Origin: Kibdelosporangium sp. MJ126-NF4
Lineage (GTDB): Bacteria; Actinomycetota; Actinomycetes; Mycobacteriales; Pseudonocardiaceae
Reading direction: 5' to 3'
DNA length: 64,000 bases
Assembly (NCBI RefSeq): GCF_000826545.1
Contig: NZ_CDME01000008.1
Location: 248,001 to 312,000, forward strand
Below, in pieces: positions 22,064 to 32,385 of this stretch. Numbering within the stretch: the stretch's first letter is position 1; each line of letters starts with the position of its first letter. A model generated the notes under the pieces. It saw nothing but the letters and a program-made list of their open reading frames with translations, did not search any database and was not told the DNA's origin. A program made the translations under genes and the position numbers.

Positions 22064-22873
22064 GTGAGCGTTCTCGAGTCGATAATCGACGGTGTGCGCG
22101 AGGATCTCGCGGCCCGCGAAGCAAGGCTTCCATTTGAGGTCCTCAAGGAGCAGGCGGCGAAGGTGGCGCCGCCGAAGGACGCGGTGAGCGCGCTGCGTTC
22201 CTCGGACGTCGGCGTGATCGCGGAGGTCAAGCGCCGCAGCCCGTCCAAGGGCGACCTGGCCGACATCCCGGATCCGGCCGAACTGGCCAAGGACTATGAG
22301 GCAGCCGGTGCGCGGGTGATCAGCGTGCTGACCGAGCAGCGCCGCTTCGGCGGCTCGCTGGCGGACTTCGACGCGGTCCGCGCGGTGGTGGACGTTCCGT
22401 TGCTGCGCAAGGATTTCGTTGTCAGCCCGTACCAGGTGCACGAGGCGCGGCTGCACGGCGCCGACCTGGTGCTGTTGATCGTGGCGGCGCTGGAGCAGAA
22501 CACGTTGGTCGGCCTGCTCGACCGGGTCGAGTCGCTCGGCATGACCGCGCTGGTGGAGGTGCACACCGCCGAGGAGGCCGACCGCGCGCTGGAGGCCGGT
22601 GCGTCCGTGATCGGCGTCAACGCCCGTGACCTGCACACTCTCCAGGTCGACCGCGAGGTCTTCACCCGGATCGCCCCGGGACTGCCGTTCGAGACGGTCA
22701 AGATCGCCGAGTCCGGTGTCCGCGGCCCCGGTGACCTGATGGCGTACGCCGGTGCCGGTGCCGACGCGGTGCTGGTCGGCGAGGGCCTCGTGGCCAGCGG
22801 CGACCCCAAGGCGGCGCTGACCAAGCTGGTCACGGCCGGTTCGCACCCCGCGTGCCCAAGGCCGTCCCGATGA
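22064..22873 (+). CDS. trpC: Indole-3-glycerol phosphate synthase
   Basis: 269-residue TIM-barrel enzyme that forms indole-3-glycerol phosphate from CdRP. Visible: [15 protein letters not shown] at the start, [15 protein letters not shown] with catalytic Lys, [53 protein letters not shown] and IAESGVRGP. It carries no TrpF domain. GTG 22064 has a GGGAAGGGG ribosome site 9 bp upstream. The 117 bp before it hold a possible -10 (TAGCAT, about 22032-22037). The stop overlaps trpB. Confidence 0.97.
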   Translation: MSVLESIIDGVREDLAAREARLPFEVLKEQAAKVAPPKDAVSALRSSDVGVIAEVKRRSPSKGDLADIPDPAELAKDYEAAGARVISVLTEQRRFGGSLADFDAVRAVVDVPLLRKDFVVSPYQVHEARLHGADLVLLIVAALEQNTLVGLLDRVESLGMTALVEVHTAEEADRALEAGASVIGVNARDLHTLQVDREVFTRIAPGLPFETVKIAESGVRGPGDLMAYAGAGADAVLVGEGLVASGDPKAALTKLVTAGSHPACPRPSR

Positions 22874-24099
22874 GCGACGAGAACGGGCACGAACACGACA
22901 CGCACGACCCGGACGAGCGCGGCTACTTCGGCGCGTTCGGCGGCCGGTTCATCCCGGAGGCGCTGATCCCGGCGCTGGACGAGCTGGAAGCCGAGTACGA
23001 CAAGGCGCGGACGGACCCCGAGTTCGTCGACGAGCTGCTGCGGCTGCTGCGTGACTACGCGGGCCGTCCCTCGCTGCTGACCGAGGCGCCCCGGTTCGCC
23101 AAGCACGCGGGCGGGGCGCAGATCTGGCTCAAGCGCGAGGACCTCAACCACACCGGCTCCCACAAGATCAACAATGTGCTGGGCCAGGCGTTGCTCACCA
23201 AACGGATGGGCAAGAAGCGCGTCATCGCGGAGACCGGCGCCGGCCAGCACGGCGTGGCCACCGCGACCGCGTGCGCGTTGCTGGACCTCGACTGCGTCGT
23301 CTACATGGGCGAGGTCGACACCGAGCGCCAGGCGTTGAACGTGGCCAGGATGAAGCTGCTCGGCGCCGAGGTCATCCCGGTGAAGACCGGCTCGCGCACC
23401 CTCAAGGACGCCATCAACGAGGCGCTGCGCGACTGGGTGACCAACGTGGACAGCACCCACTACCTGCTCGGCACGGCGGCGGCTTCGCACCCGTTCCCGC
23501 TGATGGTGCGCAACTTCCACCGGATCATCGGCATCGAGGCGCGCGCCCAGATGCTGGAGAAGGCCGGACGGCTGCCGGACGCGGTCTCCGCGTGTGTCGG
23601 CGGCGGCTCCAACGCGATCGGCATCTTCCACGGTTTCATCGACGACAAGGACGTCCGCCTGGTCGGCTTCGAGCCCGGCGGGCACGGCATCGAGTCCGGT
23701 GAGCACGGCGCCACGCTGTCCGAGGGCAGCCCGGGGCTGCTGCACGGCTCGCGCTCGTACCTGCTGCAGGACGACGACGGCCAGATCATCGAGGCGTACT
23801 CGATCTCGGCCGGTCTGGACTACCCGGGCGTCGGCCCGGAGCACTCGCACCTGAAGGACACCGGCCGCGCCGAGTACTACTCGGTGACCGACGCCGAGGC
23901 GATGGAAGCCTTCCAGCTGCTGTCGCGCACCGAGGGCATCATCCCGGCGATCGAGTCGTCGCACGCGCTGGCCGGGGCGATCAAGCTCGGCAAGGAACTG
24001 GGCGAGGACGGCGTGATCCTGGTGAGCCTGTCCGGCAGGGGCGACAAGGACATGGACACCGCGGCCACGTTCTTCGGCCTGGTGGAGGGGGACTCCTGA
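22870..24099 (+). CDS. trpB: Tryptophan synthase beta chain
   Basis: PLP enzyme (409 residues from this ATG) that condenses indole and serine to tryptophan. PLP lysine is Lys99 in HTGSHKINN; also visible are [40 protein letters not shown] and [10 protein letters not shown]. The ATG in the ATGA overlap with trpC is favoured over GTG 22852 six codons upstream. The N-terminal ~17 residues ([13 protein letters not shown]) are a polar extension with three histidines, variable in the family. Works with TrpA as an alpha2-beta2 complex. Confidence 0.97.
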   Translation: MSDENGHEHDTHDPDERGYFGAFGGRFIPEALIPALDELEAEYDKARTDPEFVDELLRLLRDYAGRPSLLTEAPRFAKHAGGAQIWLKREDLNHTGSHKINNVLGQALLTKRMGKKRVIAETGAGQHGVATATACALLDLDCVVYMGEVDTERQALNVARMKLLGAEVIPVKTGSRTLKDAINEALRDWVTNVDSTHYLLGTAAASHPFPLMVRNFHRIIGIEARAQMLEKAGRLPDAVSACVGGGSNAIGIFHGFIDDKDVRLVGFEPGGHGIESGEHGATLSEGSPGLLHGSRSYLLQDDDGQIIEAYSISAGLDYPGVGPEHSHLKDTGRAEYYSVTDAEAMEAFQLLSRTEGIIPAIESSHALAGAIKLGKELGEDGVILVSLSGRGDKDMDTAATFFGLVEGDS

Positions 24100-24899
24100 T
24101 GGGCAGGCTCGACACGCTGTTCGCGGCCACCCGCGCGGAGAACCGCGCCGCGCTGGTCGGCTACCTCCCGGCCGGATACCCGACGGTGGACGGCTCGGCC
24201 GAAGTGCTCACCGCCATGGTCGAGTCCGGCTGCGACATCGTCGAGGTCGGCCTGCCGTTCTCCGACCCGGTGATGGACGGCCCGACCATCCAGCAGGCCG
24301 CCGAGCAGGCGCTGAGCGGCGGATTCCGCGTACGGGACGTCTTCCGTGTCGTGGAGAAGGTGGCCTCCGCCGGTGGCCACGCCGTCGTCATGACGTACTG
24401 GAACCCGGTGTACCGCTACGGCGTGGACGCGTTCGCGCGTGACCTCGCCGCCGCCGGTGGCCTGGGCATCATCACGCCGGACCTGATCGTCGACGAGGCC
24501 GACGAGTGGATCGCCGCGTCCGACGAGCACGGTCTCGACCGGATCTTCCTGGTCGCGCCCGCGTCCACCGAGGAACGGATCGTCCGCACCGTCGCCAAGT
24601 CGAGCGGATTCCTCTACGCCGCATCGGTCATGGGCGTCACCGGCGCGCGGGACTCGGTCAGCAACGCGGCGCCGGATCTGGTCGAGCGCGTCCGCGTGCA
24701 CACCGACATGCCCATTGGCGTGGGCCTCGGCGTGCGGTCCGGCGCGCAGGCGGCCGAGATCGCGGCCTACGCGGACGCGGTGATCGTCGGTTCGGCGTTC
24801 GTGAGCAGGGCTGGCGAAGGCGTCGCCGAGGTCCGTACGTTGGCCGACGAACTGGCCCACGGTGTCCGCTCCCGCGTCGCCGCAGGTCAGACCTCCTGA
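24099..24899 (+). CDS. trpA: Tryptophan synthase alpha chain
   Basis: 266-residue TIM-barrel lyase that cleaves indole-3-glycerol phosphate to indole and G3P. The catalytic pair is Glu49 (DIVEVGLPFSDP) and Asp60 (PVMDGPTIQ), with the same numbers as in the enteric enzyme. Phosphate-binding GVTGAR and GLGVRSG are present. The ATG shares its A with the trpB TGA stop, so alpha and beta are translated together. Confidence 0.97.
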   Translation: MGRLDTLFAATRAENRAALVGYLPAGYPTVDGSAEVLTAMVESGCDIVEVGLPFSDPVMDGPTIQQAAEQALSGGFRVRDVFRVVEKVASAGGHAVVMTYWNPVYRYGVDAFARDLAAAGGLGIITPDLIVDEADEWIAASDEHGLDRIFLVAPASTEERIVRTVAKSSGFLYAASVMGVTGARDSVSNAAPDLVERVRVHTDMPIGVGLGVRSGAQAAEIAAYADAVIVGSAFVSRAGEGVAEVRTLADELAHGVRSRVAAGQTS

Positions 24900-24959
24900 C
24901 TCCGTCACTCGCCAGGGTGCTATACGGCCCGTTCGGGCGAGGCGTTACCGTGTGCCCTC

Positions 24960-26051
24960 GTGACCGGTGCGACAGTCTTCCTGGCTAACATCCCCAGCCC
25001 CGACCGGGGCGTGTGGGAGATCGGCCCGATCCCGATCCGCGCGTACGCGATCTTCATCATCATCGGGATCATCGTGGCGATCTGGTGGGGCGAGAAACGC
25101 CTGCAGGCCAGGGGCGGGCGCCCCGGCGAGGTCGTGGACATCGCGGTGTACGCGGTGCCGTTCGGCCTGATCGGTGGCCGGCTGTACCACGTGATGACCG
25201 ACTACCACCGGTACTTCGGCGAGGGCAAGAACCCGATCGAGGCGCTGTACATCTGGCAGGGCGGACTCGGCATCTGGGGCGCGATCGCGCTCGGTGCCGT
25301 CGGCGCCTGGCTGGGCTGCAAGCGCAAGGGCATCCCGCTGCCGGTGTTCGCCGACGCGGTCGCGCCCGGCATCGTCGTCGCACAGGCGATCGGCCGGATC
25401 GGCAACTACTTCAACCAGGAGCTCTACGGCGGTCCGACGACCCTGCCGTGGGGCCTGGAGATCTACCAGCGCGTCAACCCGGAGACAGGCATCGCCGACC
25501 AGCTCTCCGGCGTCGCGGTCGACCACACCCCGATCGCGATCGTGCACCCGACGTTCCTCTACGAGCTGCTGTGGAACCTCGCGGTCGCACTGCTGGTGGT
25601 CTACGTCGACAAGAAGATGCGCCTCGGCCACGGCCGCGCGTTCGCTCTCTACGTCGCCGGATACACCCTGGGCCGCACGTGGATCGAGCTGATGCGCACC
25701 GACGACGCCACGCTCGTGTTCGGTGTCCGGATCAACGTGTGGGTCTCGATCCTGGTCTTCATCGGCGCGGTCGTGTACTTCATCATGGGCCGCAGCAAGG
25801 GCGAACGCGAAGACCTAGCCCTGCTCCGCGGCGACGGCACACCACAGGACCCGGCGCCGATCGAAGTCTCCGAGGACGCGGAAGACGAAGCAGAGGCAAA
25901 GGAAGCCGCCGAGGACAAGGAAGCCGAGTCCTCCGACGCCAAGAAGGACGACGAGGAGACCGCCAAGGTCCCCGCGGCGGCGACAGAAGCCAAGGACGAC
26001 GACGAGGGCGACAAGAAGGACGAGCCCGAGGCCGAGCCCAAGAAGGACTGA
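24960..26051 (+). CDS. lgt: Prolipoprotein diacylglyceryl transferase with acidic C-terminal tail
   Basis: 363-residue membrane enzyme that adds diacylglycerol from phosphatidylglycerol to the lipobox cysteine of prolipoproteins. The first ~285 residues hold seven membrane segments and the Lgt signature GRIGNYFNQELYG, plus FGLIGGRLYHV with the essential His-Gly-Arg region. The last ~75 residues are low-complexity and highly charged (runs of Asp, Glu, Lys, Ala; e.g. EDAEDEAEAKEAAEDKE), a cytoplasmic tail also seen in other actinomycete Lgt. GTG 24960 is 8 bp after TACCGT. A strong hairpin follows. Confidence 0.95.
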   Translation: MTGATVFLANIPSPDRGVWEIGPIPIRAYAIFIIIGIIVAIWWGEKRLQARGGRPGEVVDIAVYAVPFGLIGGRLYHVMTDYHRYFGEGKNPIEALYIWQGGLGIWGAIALGAVGAWLGCKRKGIPLPVFADAVAPGIVVAQAIGRIGNYFNQELYGGPTTLPWGLEIYQRVNPETGIADQLSGVAVDHTPIAIVHPTFLYELLWNLAVALLVVYVDKKMRLGHGRAFALYVAGYTLGRTWIELMRTDDATLVFGVRINVWVSILVFIGAVVYFIMGRSKGEREDLALLRGDGTPQDPAPIEVSEDAEDEAEAKEAAEDKEAESSDAKKDDEETAKVPAAATEAKDDDEGDKKDEPEAEPKKD

Positions 26052-26063
26052 ACAAGGCAACGG

Positions 26064-26092
26064 AAACAGCCCGGCGTGATGCCGGGCTGTTT
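26064..26092 (+). terminator. Rho-independent-like terminator after lgt
   Basis: Perfect 12-bp stem AAACAGCCCGGC / GCCGGGCTGTTT with a 5-nt GTGAT loop, ending in TTT. It separates lgt from the EACC1-like gene. Confidence 0.9.
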
Positions 26093-26120
26093 CGCGTTTC
26101 CGGCCACTAATGTGTTCCTT

Positions 26121-26474
26121 GTGGCAGTAGACAACGCGTCGATCACAGTCGACGGCACCGATGACGACCTGCGCTCGCTGGCGAACTGGCTGCGTGACGA
26201 GGACGAACTGCGCGGCCGTGTGAAGCTCGAGTCGGCGCCGATCGAAGAAGAACAGATGGGGCCCGTCCTCGACGCGGTCGTCGTCATCCTGACCAGCGCG
26301 ACCGCGGGAACGCTGATCAGGTCGGTGAAGGACTGGCTGATCGCCAACCGCAACGCCAAGAAAGTCACGCTGAAGCTGACATCCAAGGACGGCGGCAAAC
26401 TCGAACTGTCCTGCGGCTCAGCCGATGAGGCCGAAACCGCGATGCAGGCGGCCCGCAAGTTCCTCGGCGAGTAA
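26121..26474 (+). CDS. Effector-associated constant component 1 (EACC1)-like protein
   Basis: 117-residue protein matching, by eye, the EACC1 pattern described for NTP-dependent conflict systems: DDLRSLANWLRDEDELRGRV (about residues 14-33), a Met-Gly pair in EEEQMGPVLDAVVVILTSATAGTLIRSVKDWL, then a short beta region (KVTLKLTSKDGGKLEL). In the literature EACC1 genes accompany effector modules with EAD domains (proteases, caspases). No such effector is adjacent here; the nearest NTPase is the NACHT gene 2 kb away on the opposite strand. GTG 26121 is preferred: it follows TAATGT (26108-26113) by 7 bp. It converges on the next gene with a 5-bp gap. Confidence 0.75.
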   Translation: MAVDNASITVDGTDDDLRSLANWLRDEDELRGRVKLESAPIEEEQMGPVLDAVVVILTSATAGTLIRSVKDWLIANRNAKKVTLKLTSKDGGKLELSCGSADEAETAMQAARKFLGE

Positions 26475-26479
26475 CGCCG

Positions 26480-27550
26480 TTACCGTGCCACGAGACCACG
26501 GCCGGTGATGAGGGGAAGGTCGAGCGCGGTCAGCAGTCCGGGCGGGGCCTGCACCACAGCGGGGATGGCGTTGACCAGGCGCATGGCCGTTGTCTTCAGC
26601 CCGGCGGTGTTGTGGTCGCCGTCCGCGGCCATCAGCTGCAGGTCCAGTGTCATGGTCGGCTCGCCCGTCACGATCACCCGGTAGCTGCCGTGCCCGATCG
26701 GCTGTGGCCAGTCCGGCGCCAGGTCGGCGCGCAGCCGGGTGACGTGTTCGAGGACGCACACGGCTTTCCCGCCCACCTTCCCGTTGACCTCGAACCGAAG
26801 CGCGGCAGCTGTCCCGGCTTCGATGGTGCCCGACTTGATCTCGAACGTCTCCGGTGCGGGCACGATCTGGTGGGTGGCGGTGACCTCGTCGAGCGGGATG
26901 TCCAGACCGGCCGCGATCTGCCGGACCACGCTGCCCCACGCGAGTTCGAGCACACCGGGCTGCAGCAGCAGCGGGGTGTCGCCCGGTTTTGCGCCGAAAC
27001 CCATGATGTCGAACAGGACCTTGCGGTTGTCGTACGTCGAGTAGTCCAGGATTTCCTGGCAGCGGACCTCGTCGATCCGTTCGCTGATGCCGGTGAGCAC
27101 GAGCGGGAGCGCGTCGTTGGCGAAGCCGGGGTCGATCCCGTTGACCCACAGGGAAGCCTGTCCTTCGGACGCGGCGGCCCTGATCGGACCGGTGACCTCG
27201 TCGGGCACCACGCCGTCGGGGAACTGCAGGAACACGGGCGAACTCGACACCACGTTGATCCCGGCGCGGAGGATCGTCGCGAGGTCGTCCAACGCCTCGG
27301 CCAGCCGGTCGTCGGCCATGGCCGTGTAGATGACACAGTCCGGTTTCAACGCCAGCAACGCCTGCGCGTCGTCGGTCGCCCTGACACCGAGTTCACGGCC
27401 GAGACCGGCGAGCTCACCGGCGTCCCTGCCAACCTTGTCCGCGGTGGACACCCACACCCCGGCGAGTTCGGTGTCGGGACGGGCGTCGATGCCCGCGATG
27501 GCGTGGCGGCCGACGTTGCCCGTGCTCCACTGGACGACGCGATAGGTCAC
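26480..27550 (-). CDS. Dihydrodipicolinate reductase-like NAD(P)-dependent dehydrogenase
   Basis: 356-residue Rossmann protein of the actinobacterial group annotated as dihydrodipicolinate reductase or 2,4-diaminopentanoate dehydrogenase-like. It starts [19 protein letters not shown] (nucleotide loop G-x-G-N-V-G variant), followed by [10 protein letters not shown] and the substrate-side [15 protein letters not shown] and [12 protein letters not shown]. It is not DapB: the length and C-terminal domain differ. The natural substrate is not known. It overlaps the upstream SDR gene by 4 bp, so both belong to one transcript, possibly a lipid or xenobiotic catabolic pair. Confidence 0.85.
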   Translation of the reverse strand: MTYRVVQWSTGNVGRHAIAGIDARPDTELAGVWVSTADKVGRDAGELAGLGRELGVRATDDAQALLALKPDCVIYTAMADDRLAEALDDLATILRAGINVVSSSPVFLQFPDGVVPDEVTGPIRAAASEGQASLWVNGIDPGFANDALPLVLTGISERIDEVRCQEILDYSTYDNRKVLFDIMGFGAKPGDTPLLLQPGVLELAWGSVVRQIAAGLDIPLDEVTATHQIVPAPETFEIKSGTIEAGTAAALRFEVNGKVGGKAVCVLEHVTRLRADLAPDWPQPIGHGSYRVIVTGEPTMTLDLQLMAADGDHNTAGLKTTAMRLVNAIPAVVQAPPGLLTALDLPLITGRGLVAR

Positions 27551-28335
27551 AAGTCCTCCAAGCCCAGATCGAGGGTGGGCCGCTCGGCGCCACCGTCGAC
27601 CTCGATCACCTTGCCGGTGACGAACTTCCCGGCCGCACTGGCCAGGTACAGCACGGCCGCGGCGATGTCGTCGGGCTCGCCGACCACGCCGAGTGGGGTG
27701 GCCTGCTCCATCTTCGACCGGATCTCGTCGTTCCGCAGCACGATGTCCAGCGCCGATGTGGCGACGGACCCGACGCAGATGGCGTTGACCCGGATCCGAG
27801 GTGCGAGGTCGGCGGCGGCGAGCCGGGTGTAGTGCGAGAGCGCTGCTTTCGCTGTGCCGTAGGCGAGGAATCCCCGTCCGGTCAGGCGTGCCATGGCTGA
27901 GGAGATGTTGACGATCGACCCGCCGCCGTTCTCCAGCATCAGCGGCACGGCGGCGAGGTTCAGCGCGTGCGCGGTGGCGACGTTGAAGTGGAACGCTTCC
28001 CGCAGCGCGGCGGGGGAGGTGTGCAGGAACGGCGCGGGCATCGACCCGCCGACGTTGTTGACCACGATGTCCAGCCGCCCGAACTCGTCCTGCGCGGCGG
28101 TGGCCAGCCCGGCGACCGCGTCGAGGTCGCTGAGGTCGGCTTCGACGATCTTGGCCCGTCGGCCGGTGGCCTCGATTCGACCGGCGACGGCCTTGAGCTG
28201 GTCAGCGGTTCGGGAGGAGATGACGACGTCGGCACCGGCCTCGGCGAGCGCGACCGCGGTCGCCGCGCCGATTCCCCTCCCGGCACCGGTCACCACGCCG
28301 ACGAGCCCGTCCACTCGGAATCGGTCGAGGATCAT
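27547..28335 (-). CDS. Short-chain dehydrogenase/reductase
   Basis: 262-residue classical SDR. NAD(P) loop TGAGRGIG (residues 16-23), NNVGG, the Ser in [11 protein letters not shown] and the active-site Y-G-T-A-K. The end EVDGG is typical. [10 protein letters not shown] at 28335 is the chosen start; the open frame extends 23 codons further into the space before the NACHT gene. It lies 23 bp downstream of the NACHT gene on the same strand and overlaps the following dehydrogenase. Substrate unknown; a 3-hydroxyacyl or steroid-type substrate is possible. Confidence 0.92.
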   Translation of the reverse strand: MILDRFRVDGLVGVVTGAGRGIGAATAVALAEAGADVVISSRTADQLKAVAGRIEATGRRAKIVEADLSDLDAVAGLATAAQDEFGRLDIVVNNVGGSMPAPFLHTSPAALREAFHFNVATAHALNLAAVPLMLENGGGSIVNISSAMARLTGRGFLAYGTAKAALSHYTRLAAADLAPRIRVNAICVGSVATSALDIVLRNDEIRSKMEQATPLGVVGEPDDIAAAVLYLASAAGKFVTGKVIEVDGGAERPTLDLGLEDL

Positions 28336-28358
28336 CGGCAAACTGTAACACGTTCTAG

Positions 28359-31300
28359 TTAGAGAACGCGGATCCTCGCGGCCTGACCGGGCACCTGACG
28401 CCATCGCCGAGCGGTCCTCTGGTCGGGCACGTACACAGTCGCGTTCCTGTTGCTCAGTGCGACGGGATCGAGACGAACGATGACGTCGCGGATGTAGAGG
28501 GTGGTCAGGTTCGGCAGCGCCGAGAGCACGGACAGATCGTCGACCTTGCGGCAGCTGAGGCTCAGCGTCTCCAGGTCAGTCAGTGCACGCAGGGGCTCGA
28601 TGGTGGGTATGGAGATATGGCTCAGGTCCAGCGAGGTCAGGCTCTCGAACAGGGTCAGCGGTTCGATGTCCTGCAACCACCAGGTGTTCATGAAGGAGAG
28701 TTTTCGCAGCCGAGGCAGTGACTGTCCCAGCAGGGGCAGCCCGCCGTGCGGAGCGTGCCGACCGAAGAGCTTGAGATGGCTCAGGCTGGGCATGCGGCTC
28801 AGCGGTTCCCATGGCGACGGCATGGATCTCGGTGTTTCCAAGCTGAGCGTGGCGAGGTTGTCCAGCATGGTGAGTGGGCCGAAGTCCTGGACCTCGCCGA
28901 GGCCGTCCAGCCTCAGCTCGACCAGACCAGTCAACTGGCGGACGAACTCGATGTCGTCCAGTCCGTTCAGTTCGATGAGCAGGTGTTTCAGCGACTTCAG
29001 CTGTGCCAGGACATCCAGGCCGGTCAACTGGTTGCGTGCCCACAGCGTAAGGAACTCGATGTCGCGCTGATGAGTCAGCGGCGTCAGATCCGCGAACGCG
29101 CCCTGCACCCACAACCTGCGGATCGGCGGAAGACCGACAACTGTGTCCAGGCTGTCGACACTCAACTGAAGGATGTCGATGTGGTCGAGGCTGTCAACCT
29201 GGCGGCAGGCCGCGAGTTCCGACTTGCTGTTGATGAAGGGGCTCTCGATGAAGTCGTGCAGGTGCGTGACGACCTGGTCGGCGTACTGGGCGGGGTCGAA
29301 GTACATGGCCATCTCGACCAGCCGCCGCTGGACACCGGCGGGCGCGGTGCGGGCGAACCGGGCGAGCACCTCCAACGCTTCGTCGTCGCCGATCAGCGCG
29401 ACCGTTTTGATCATGGCTTTCGCCTGGGCCTCGGTCATGGGCGACAGGTCGTGCGGAACGTGCCGCAGCAGGGGGCGGCCGATCGACGCGAGGGATCGGA
29501 CTTCGCTGGACCGACGTGGTGGCACCAGGCTCGCCAGGCATTCGTCGATGCGGGCACGGACGTCCACGTCCAGGGGGCCGGAAGTCTCCAGGCAGGCAGC
29601 GGTGAGCAGCCGGAGCGTGCGGGCATTGCGCGGTTCCGCGTCCGCACGGTCGAGCAAGCCGGACAGGAGCTCGTGGCGTACTGGTTTGTTGGCGTGGCCC
29701 GCCGCGAGGATCACCGTTTCGCGCCACGCGTCGAGATGTGCGCGGTCGATCAGCAGGCCCACATCGCCGTGCTCCGCGGCTTCGGCGGCGGTCAGGTACT
29801 CCTGGAAAGTTCGGTGTACGAAGTCGATCCGGTCTGCGGCCGGTTGTCGCACGACCCCGCTGCGCTGGACCAAACTGTCCAAGATGGACTCAGCCTGGTC
29901 GGTCGGGAGCGACAAGGTCATCAGCCGCTCGGTCACTCGCTTGACCGCGTCGTCGCGGGTCAGTTCCGTGCGGTTGTTGAGCGACAACCGCCAGGCCAGG
30001 TACTGCAGCAGGTGGGTCTTCTTGCGGATGGTCAGCGACGCGTTGTCGTGGACCGGGATGCGCCGTTCGACGTCACGGCGTTCCAGCAACATGTCCAGGG
30101 CCGCCGCGTAGATGCCCATGCGGTCGGGCGGCAAGGCGGTGTGTTGATCGAGATTGAGGGCGCAGAGCAGCGTGCACAACAGCGGATTCGTGGCGAGGGT
30201 CTGCAGCGGAGTGCTTGTCTCGAGCTTCGCCAGTAGCGCACGTTCGTAGCCAGGCAGTTCATGGTCCTCGCAGGGCAGATGCCCGGCGCCGCGGATGGCT
30301 GCGTGCCAGAAGGCGATGAGTTCGCGGATGTCCTGTGGACTCATCCGCTCGAGTGATGCGGACGCGAACTGCTCGTGCTGTAGCCAGGCAGGAGCGGCGG
30401 CGCCCGGCCGAGCGGTGATGACGACCCGGTTCTCGGGGTAGGTCTGTAGGAGGTTCCGGATCCACTCCCGCACCGCGTTGCGCTCGGACACGGGAAGCTC
30501 GTCGACACCGTCGACCAACAACAGGGCCTGACCGGCGGAGAGCACGCGGTGAACCCACCCCGGCGGCATGAGCGAGCCGAAAGGACAGCTGATGCTGTCC
30601 AGGTACTGCTCAGGCTGGGGAAGCTGGGTGCCTGTGTAGCTGCGCAGTCTGACGAAGAAGGGGACGACACCGTTCCAGTGGGCCAGGTCCGCCTTGAAGC
30701 CACCACGGGCGGCGGTGGTGGCCAACCACTGCAGGAGCGTGGTCTTGCCGGATCCGGGCTCGCCGACGAGCAGCGTGCGGTCAGCCGCGGCAAGCGCTTG
30801 CTCGACGCGGAGCGTGCTCACGTCAGGCAGGTTCTCGTCGGGGATGTCGATGTCGGGCCTGGTGCGCCGGGCATGCGTGGACACAGTCAGGCTGACGTAC
30901 GCGACGCTCAGCGAGGTCTGCGGCCGGAAGTTTCTCGTGTGCACGCCGAAAAGCTCGATGTGGTCCAGCGCCGTGCTGACGTAGGCCAGATAGCGCTGGA
31001 GGAACTCCTCGTCCTGCGCGGTGCCGGTCGGCGCGTCCAACGACCTGACAGGCAAGCGCTCCAGCAACTGTTCGACCTGGCCCCGGAGCTTGGACAGCCG
31101 GGCCAACGACTCCGCCACGCCTCGTGGCGTGAACGACCCGAGATGGACGGCGATCTGCGTGTAAATGGTGCAGCACTCGGACAACAGCCGCTCGTACAGC
31201 GCCTGCCCGGCGGAGCTCAGCGACTCGGCACCTCGCAGTGATGTCCGCAGGCGGCGGGCGAGCCGGACCGGATCGGCATCGACCTCGAAGAACGCGTCAT

Positions 31301-31595
31301 CCGACAGGTCGGCGGAGGCGAACGCGTCGAGAACGGCCTTGACCACCACCTGGCGTTCGGCGTCCTCCAGCCCGCTCCACTCGCCGGAGCAGAACAGCCC
31401 CAGCCGTTCCCCGACGGCGTCGCACATGGCGTCGATCTCACGGGTGAGTTTCCGGCGCTTGTAGTCGTCGACAACGGTGACGTTGACCAGCTCGGACAAC
31501 GGCCGGGACCGCTGGGCGCGCTGCCGCCGGTCGACGATGACAGCCCGCACCACCGGTTTGACGAGACTCTGGGCCAGCCGTAAAGCGTCGGTCAT
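28359..31595 (-). CDS. NNH1-NACHT-leucine-rich-like STAND NTPase (bacterial NLR-type)
   Basis: 1078-residue signalling NTPase. Residues 1-260 fit the NACHT N-terminal helical domain 1 pattern (PLSELV, an Arg-rich helix, [18 protein letters not shown], then [12 protein letters not shown]). The NACHT module has Walker A GEPGSGKT (278-285), Walker [12 protein letters not shown] (358-368), sensor RVVITARPG (390-398), NPLLCTLLC (470-478) and the winged-helix motif [10 protein letters not shown] (592-601). Residues ~810-1045 are LRR-like repeats ([35 protein letters not shown]). The protein should oligomerise on sensing a ligand through the repeats; relatives defend against phage. It sits 9 bp after a BtuFCD-type operon and 23 bp before an SDR on the same strand, unusual for a defence gene. 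Confidence 0.92.
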   Translation of the reverse strand: MTDALRLAQSLVKPVVRAVIVDRRQRAQRSRPLSELVNVTVVDDYKRRKLTREIDAMCDAVGERLGLFCSGEWSGLEDAERQVVVKAVLDAFASADLSDDAFFEVDADPVRLARRLRTSLRGAESLSSAGQALYERLLSECCTIYTQIAVHLGSFTPRGVAESLARLSKLRGQVEQLLERLPVRSLDAPTGTAQDEEFLQRYLAYVSTALDHIELFGVHTRNFRPQTSLSVAYVSLTVSTHARRTRPDIDIPDENLPDVSTLRVEQALAAADRTLLVGEPGSGKTTLLQWLATTAARGGFKADLAHWNGVVPFFVRLRSYTGTQLPQPEQYLDSISCPFGSLMPPGWVHRVLSAGQALLLVDGVDELPVSERNAVREWIRNLLQTYPENRVVITARPGAAAPAWLQHEQFASASLERMSPQDIRELIAFWHAAIRGAGHLPCEDHELPGYERALLAKLETSTPLQTLATNPLLCTLLCALNLDQHTALPPDRMGIYAAALDMLLERRDVERRIPVHDNASLTIRKKTHLLQYLAWRLSLNNRTELTRDDAVKRVTERLMTLSLPTDQAESILDSLVQRSGVVRQPAADRIDFVHRTFQEYLTAAEAAEHGDVGLLIDRAHLDAWRETVILAAGHANKPVRHELLSGLLDRADAEPRNARTLRLLTAACLETSGPLDVDVRARIDECLASLVPPRRSSEVRSLASIGRPLLRHVPHDLSPMTEAQAKAMIKTVALIGDDEALEVLARFARTAPAGVQRRLVEMAMYFDPAQYADQVVTHLHDFIESPFINSKSELAACRQVDSLDHIDILQLSVDSLDTVVGLPPIRRLWVQGAFADLTPLTHQRDIEFLTLWARNQLTGLDVLAQLKSLKHLLIELNGLDDIEFVRQLTGLVELRLDGLGEVQDFGPLTMLDNLATLSLETPRSMPSPWEPLSRMPSLSHLKLFGRHAPHGGLPLLGQSLPRLRKLSFMNTWWLQDIEPLTLFESLTSLDLSHISIPTIEPLRALTDLETLSLSCRKVDDLSVLSALPNLTTLYIRDVIVRLDPVALSNRNATVYVPDQRTARRWRQVPGQAARIRVL

Positions 31596-31604
31596 AACCC
31601 GAAT

Positions 31605-32384
31605 CTACTGCTCCGCCGAGCGGCGTTTCGGTACGACCACGGGAGTTCCGTCCGGGCCGGGCAGCACACTCAGCCGCGCGTCGTAGTGCAGGGCGAGTAC
31701 CTCGGCGTCCAGCACCGCGGCCGGTTCCCCGGCCGCCACGACCTTTCCCTTGTCCAGCAGGGCCAACTGGTCCGCGTACTGGCCCGCCAGTGTCAGGTCG
31801 TGCAGCGTCGAGACCACGGTCGTGCCGTCCTCGGTCCGCAACCTTTCGACGAGGTCGAGCAGTGCCTGCGCGTGTCCGATGTCCAGGCCTGTTGTCGGCT
31901 CGTCCAACAACAGGATGCCCGTCTGCTGAGCCAGCACCCGTGCCAGGACCGCTCGTTGCCGTTCACCGCCGGACAGTGTGCGAAGCCGCCGTCCCGCCAG
32001 CGCCGACAGGTCCAGTCGCTCCAGGACCTGGTTGACCACCGCGAAGTCTCGTGGGCCTTCCCTGGCCAGCGTGCCGAGGTGCGGTGTTCGCCCCAACAGG
32101 GCATAGGAACTCACCGACAGGCCGTCCGGCAACAGGGGGACTTGGGGCGAGTAGCCGAATGCCCTCGCGCGTTCCCGCGCGCTCAGGTCCTGTACCGGTT
32201 TTCCCTCCCACAGCACCGATCCGGTGCAGGGAACCAGGTTCGCGATCGCCTTGAGCAGAGTGGACTTCCCGGCGCCGTTCGGTCCGATGATGGCCAGCCA
32301 GCCGCCGCGCGGCACCGACAGCGACACCTCCGAGACCACCGGCCTGCCGCGGTACCCGGCCGCCACGTCTTTCAGTTCCAGCAT
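31605..32384 (-). CDS. ABC importer ATPase (cobalamin/Fe3+-siderophore type)
   Basis: 259-residue ATPase of the FecE/BtuD family. Walker A GPNGAGKST (about residues 34-42), Q-loop GYSPQ, signature LSGGERQRA, Walker B ILLLDEPTTGLD, switch His in STLHDLTLA. It starts 1 bp after the permease stop and is followed after 9 bp by the NACHT gene. With the permease and the lipoprotein it forms a complete type II importer. Confidence 0.94.
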   Translation of the reverse strand: MLELKDVAAGYRGRPVVSEVSLSVPRGGWLAIIGPNGAGKSTLLKAIANLVPCTGSVLWEGKPVQDLSARERARAFGYSPQVPLLPDGLSVSSYALLGRTPHLGTLAREGPRDFAVVNQVLERLDLSALAGRRLRTLSGGERQRAVLARVLAQQTGILLLDEPTTGLDIGHAQALLDLVERLRTEDGTTVVSTLHDLTLAGQYADQLALLDKGKVVAAGEPAAVLDAEVLALHYDARLSVLPGPDGTPVVVPKRRSAEQ

Positions 32385-32385
32385 G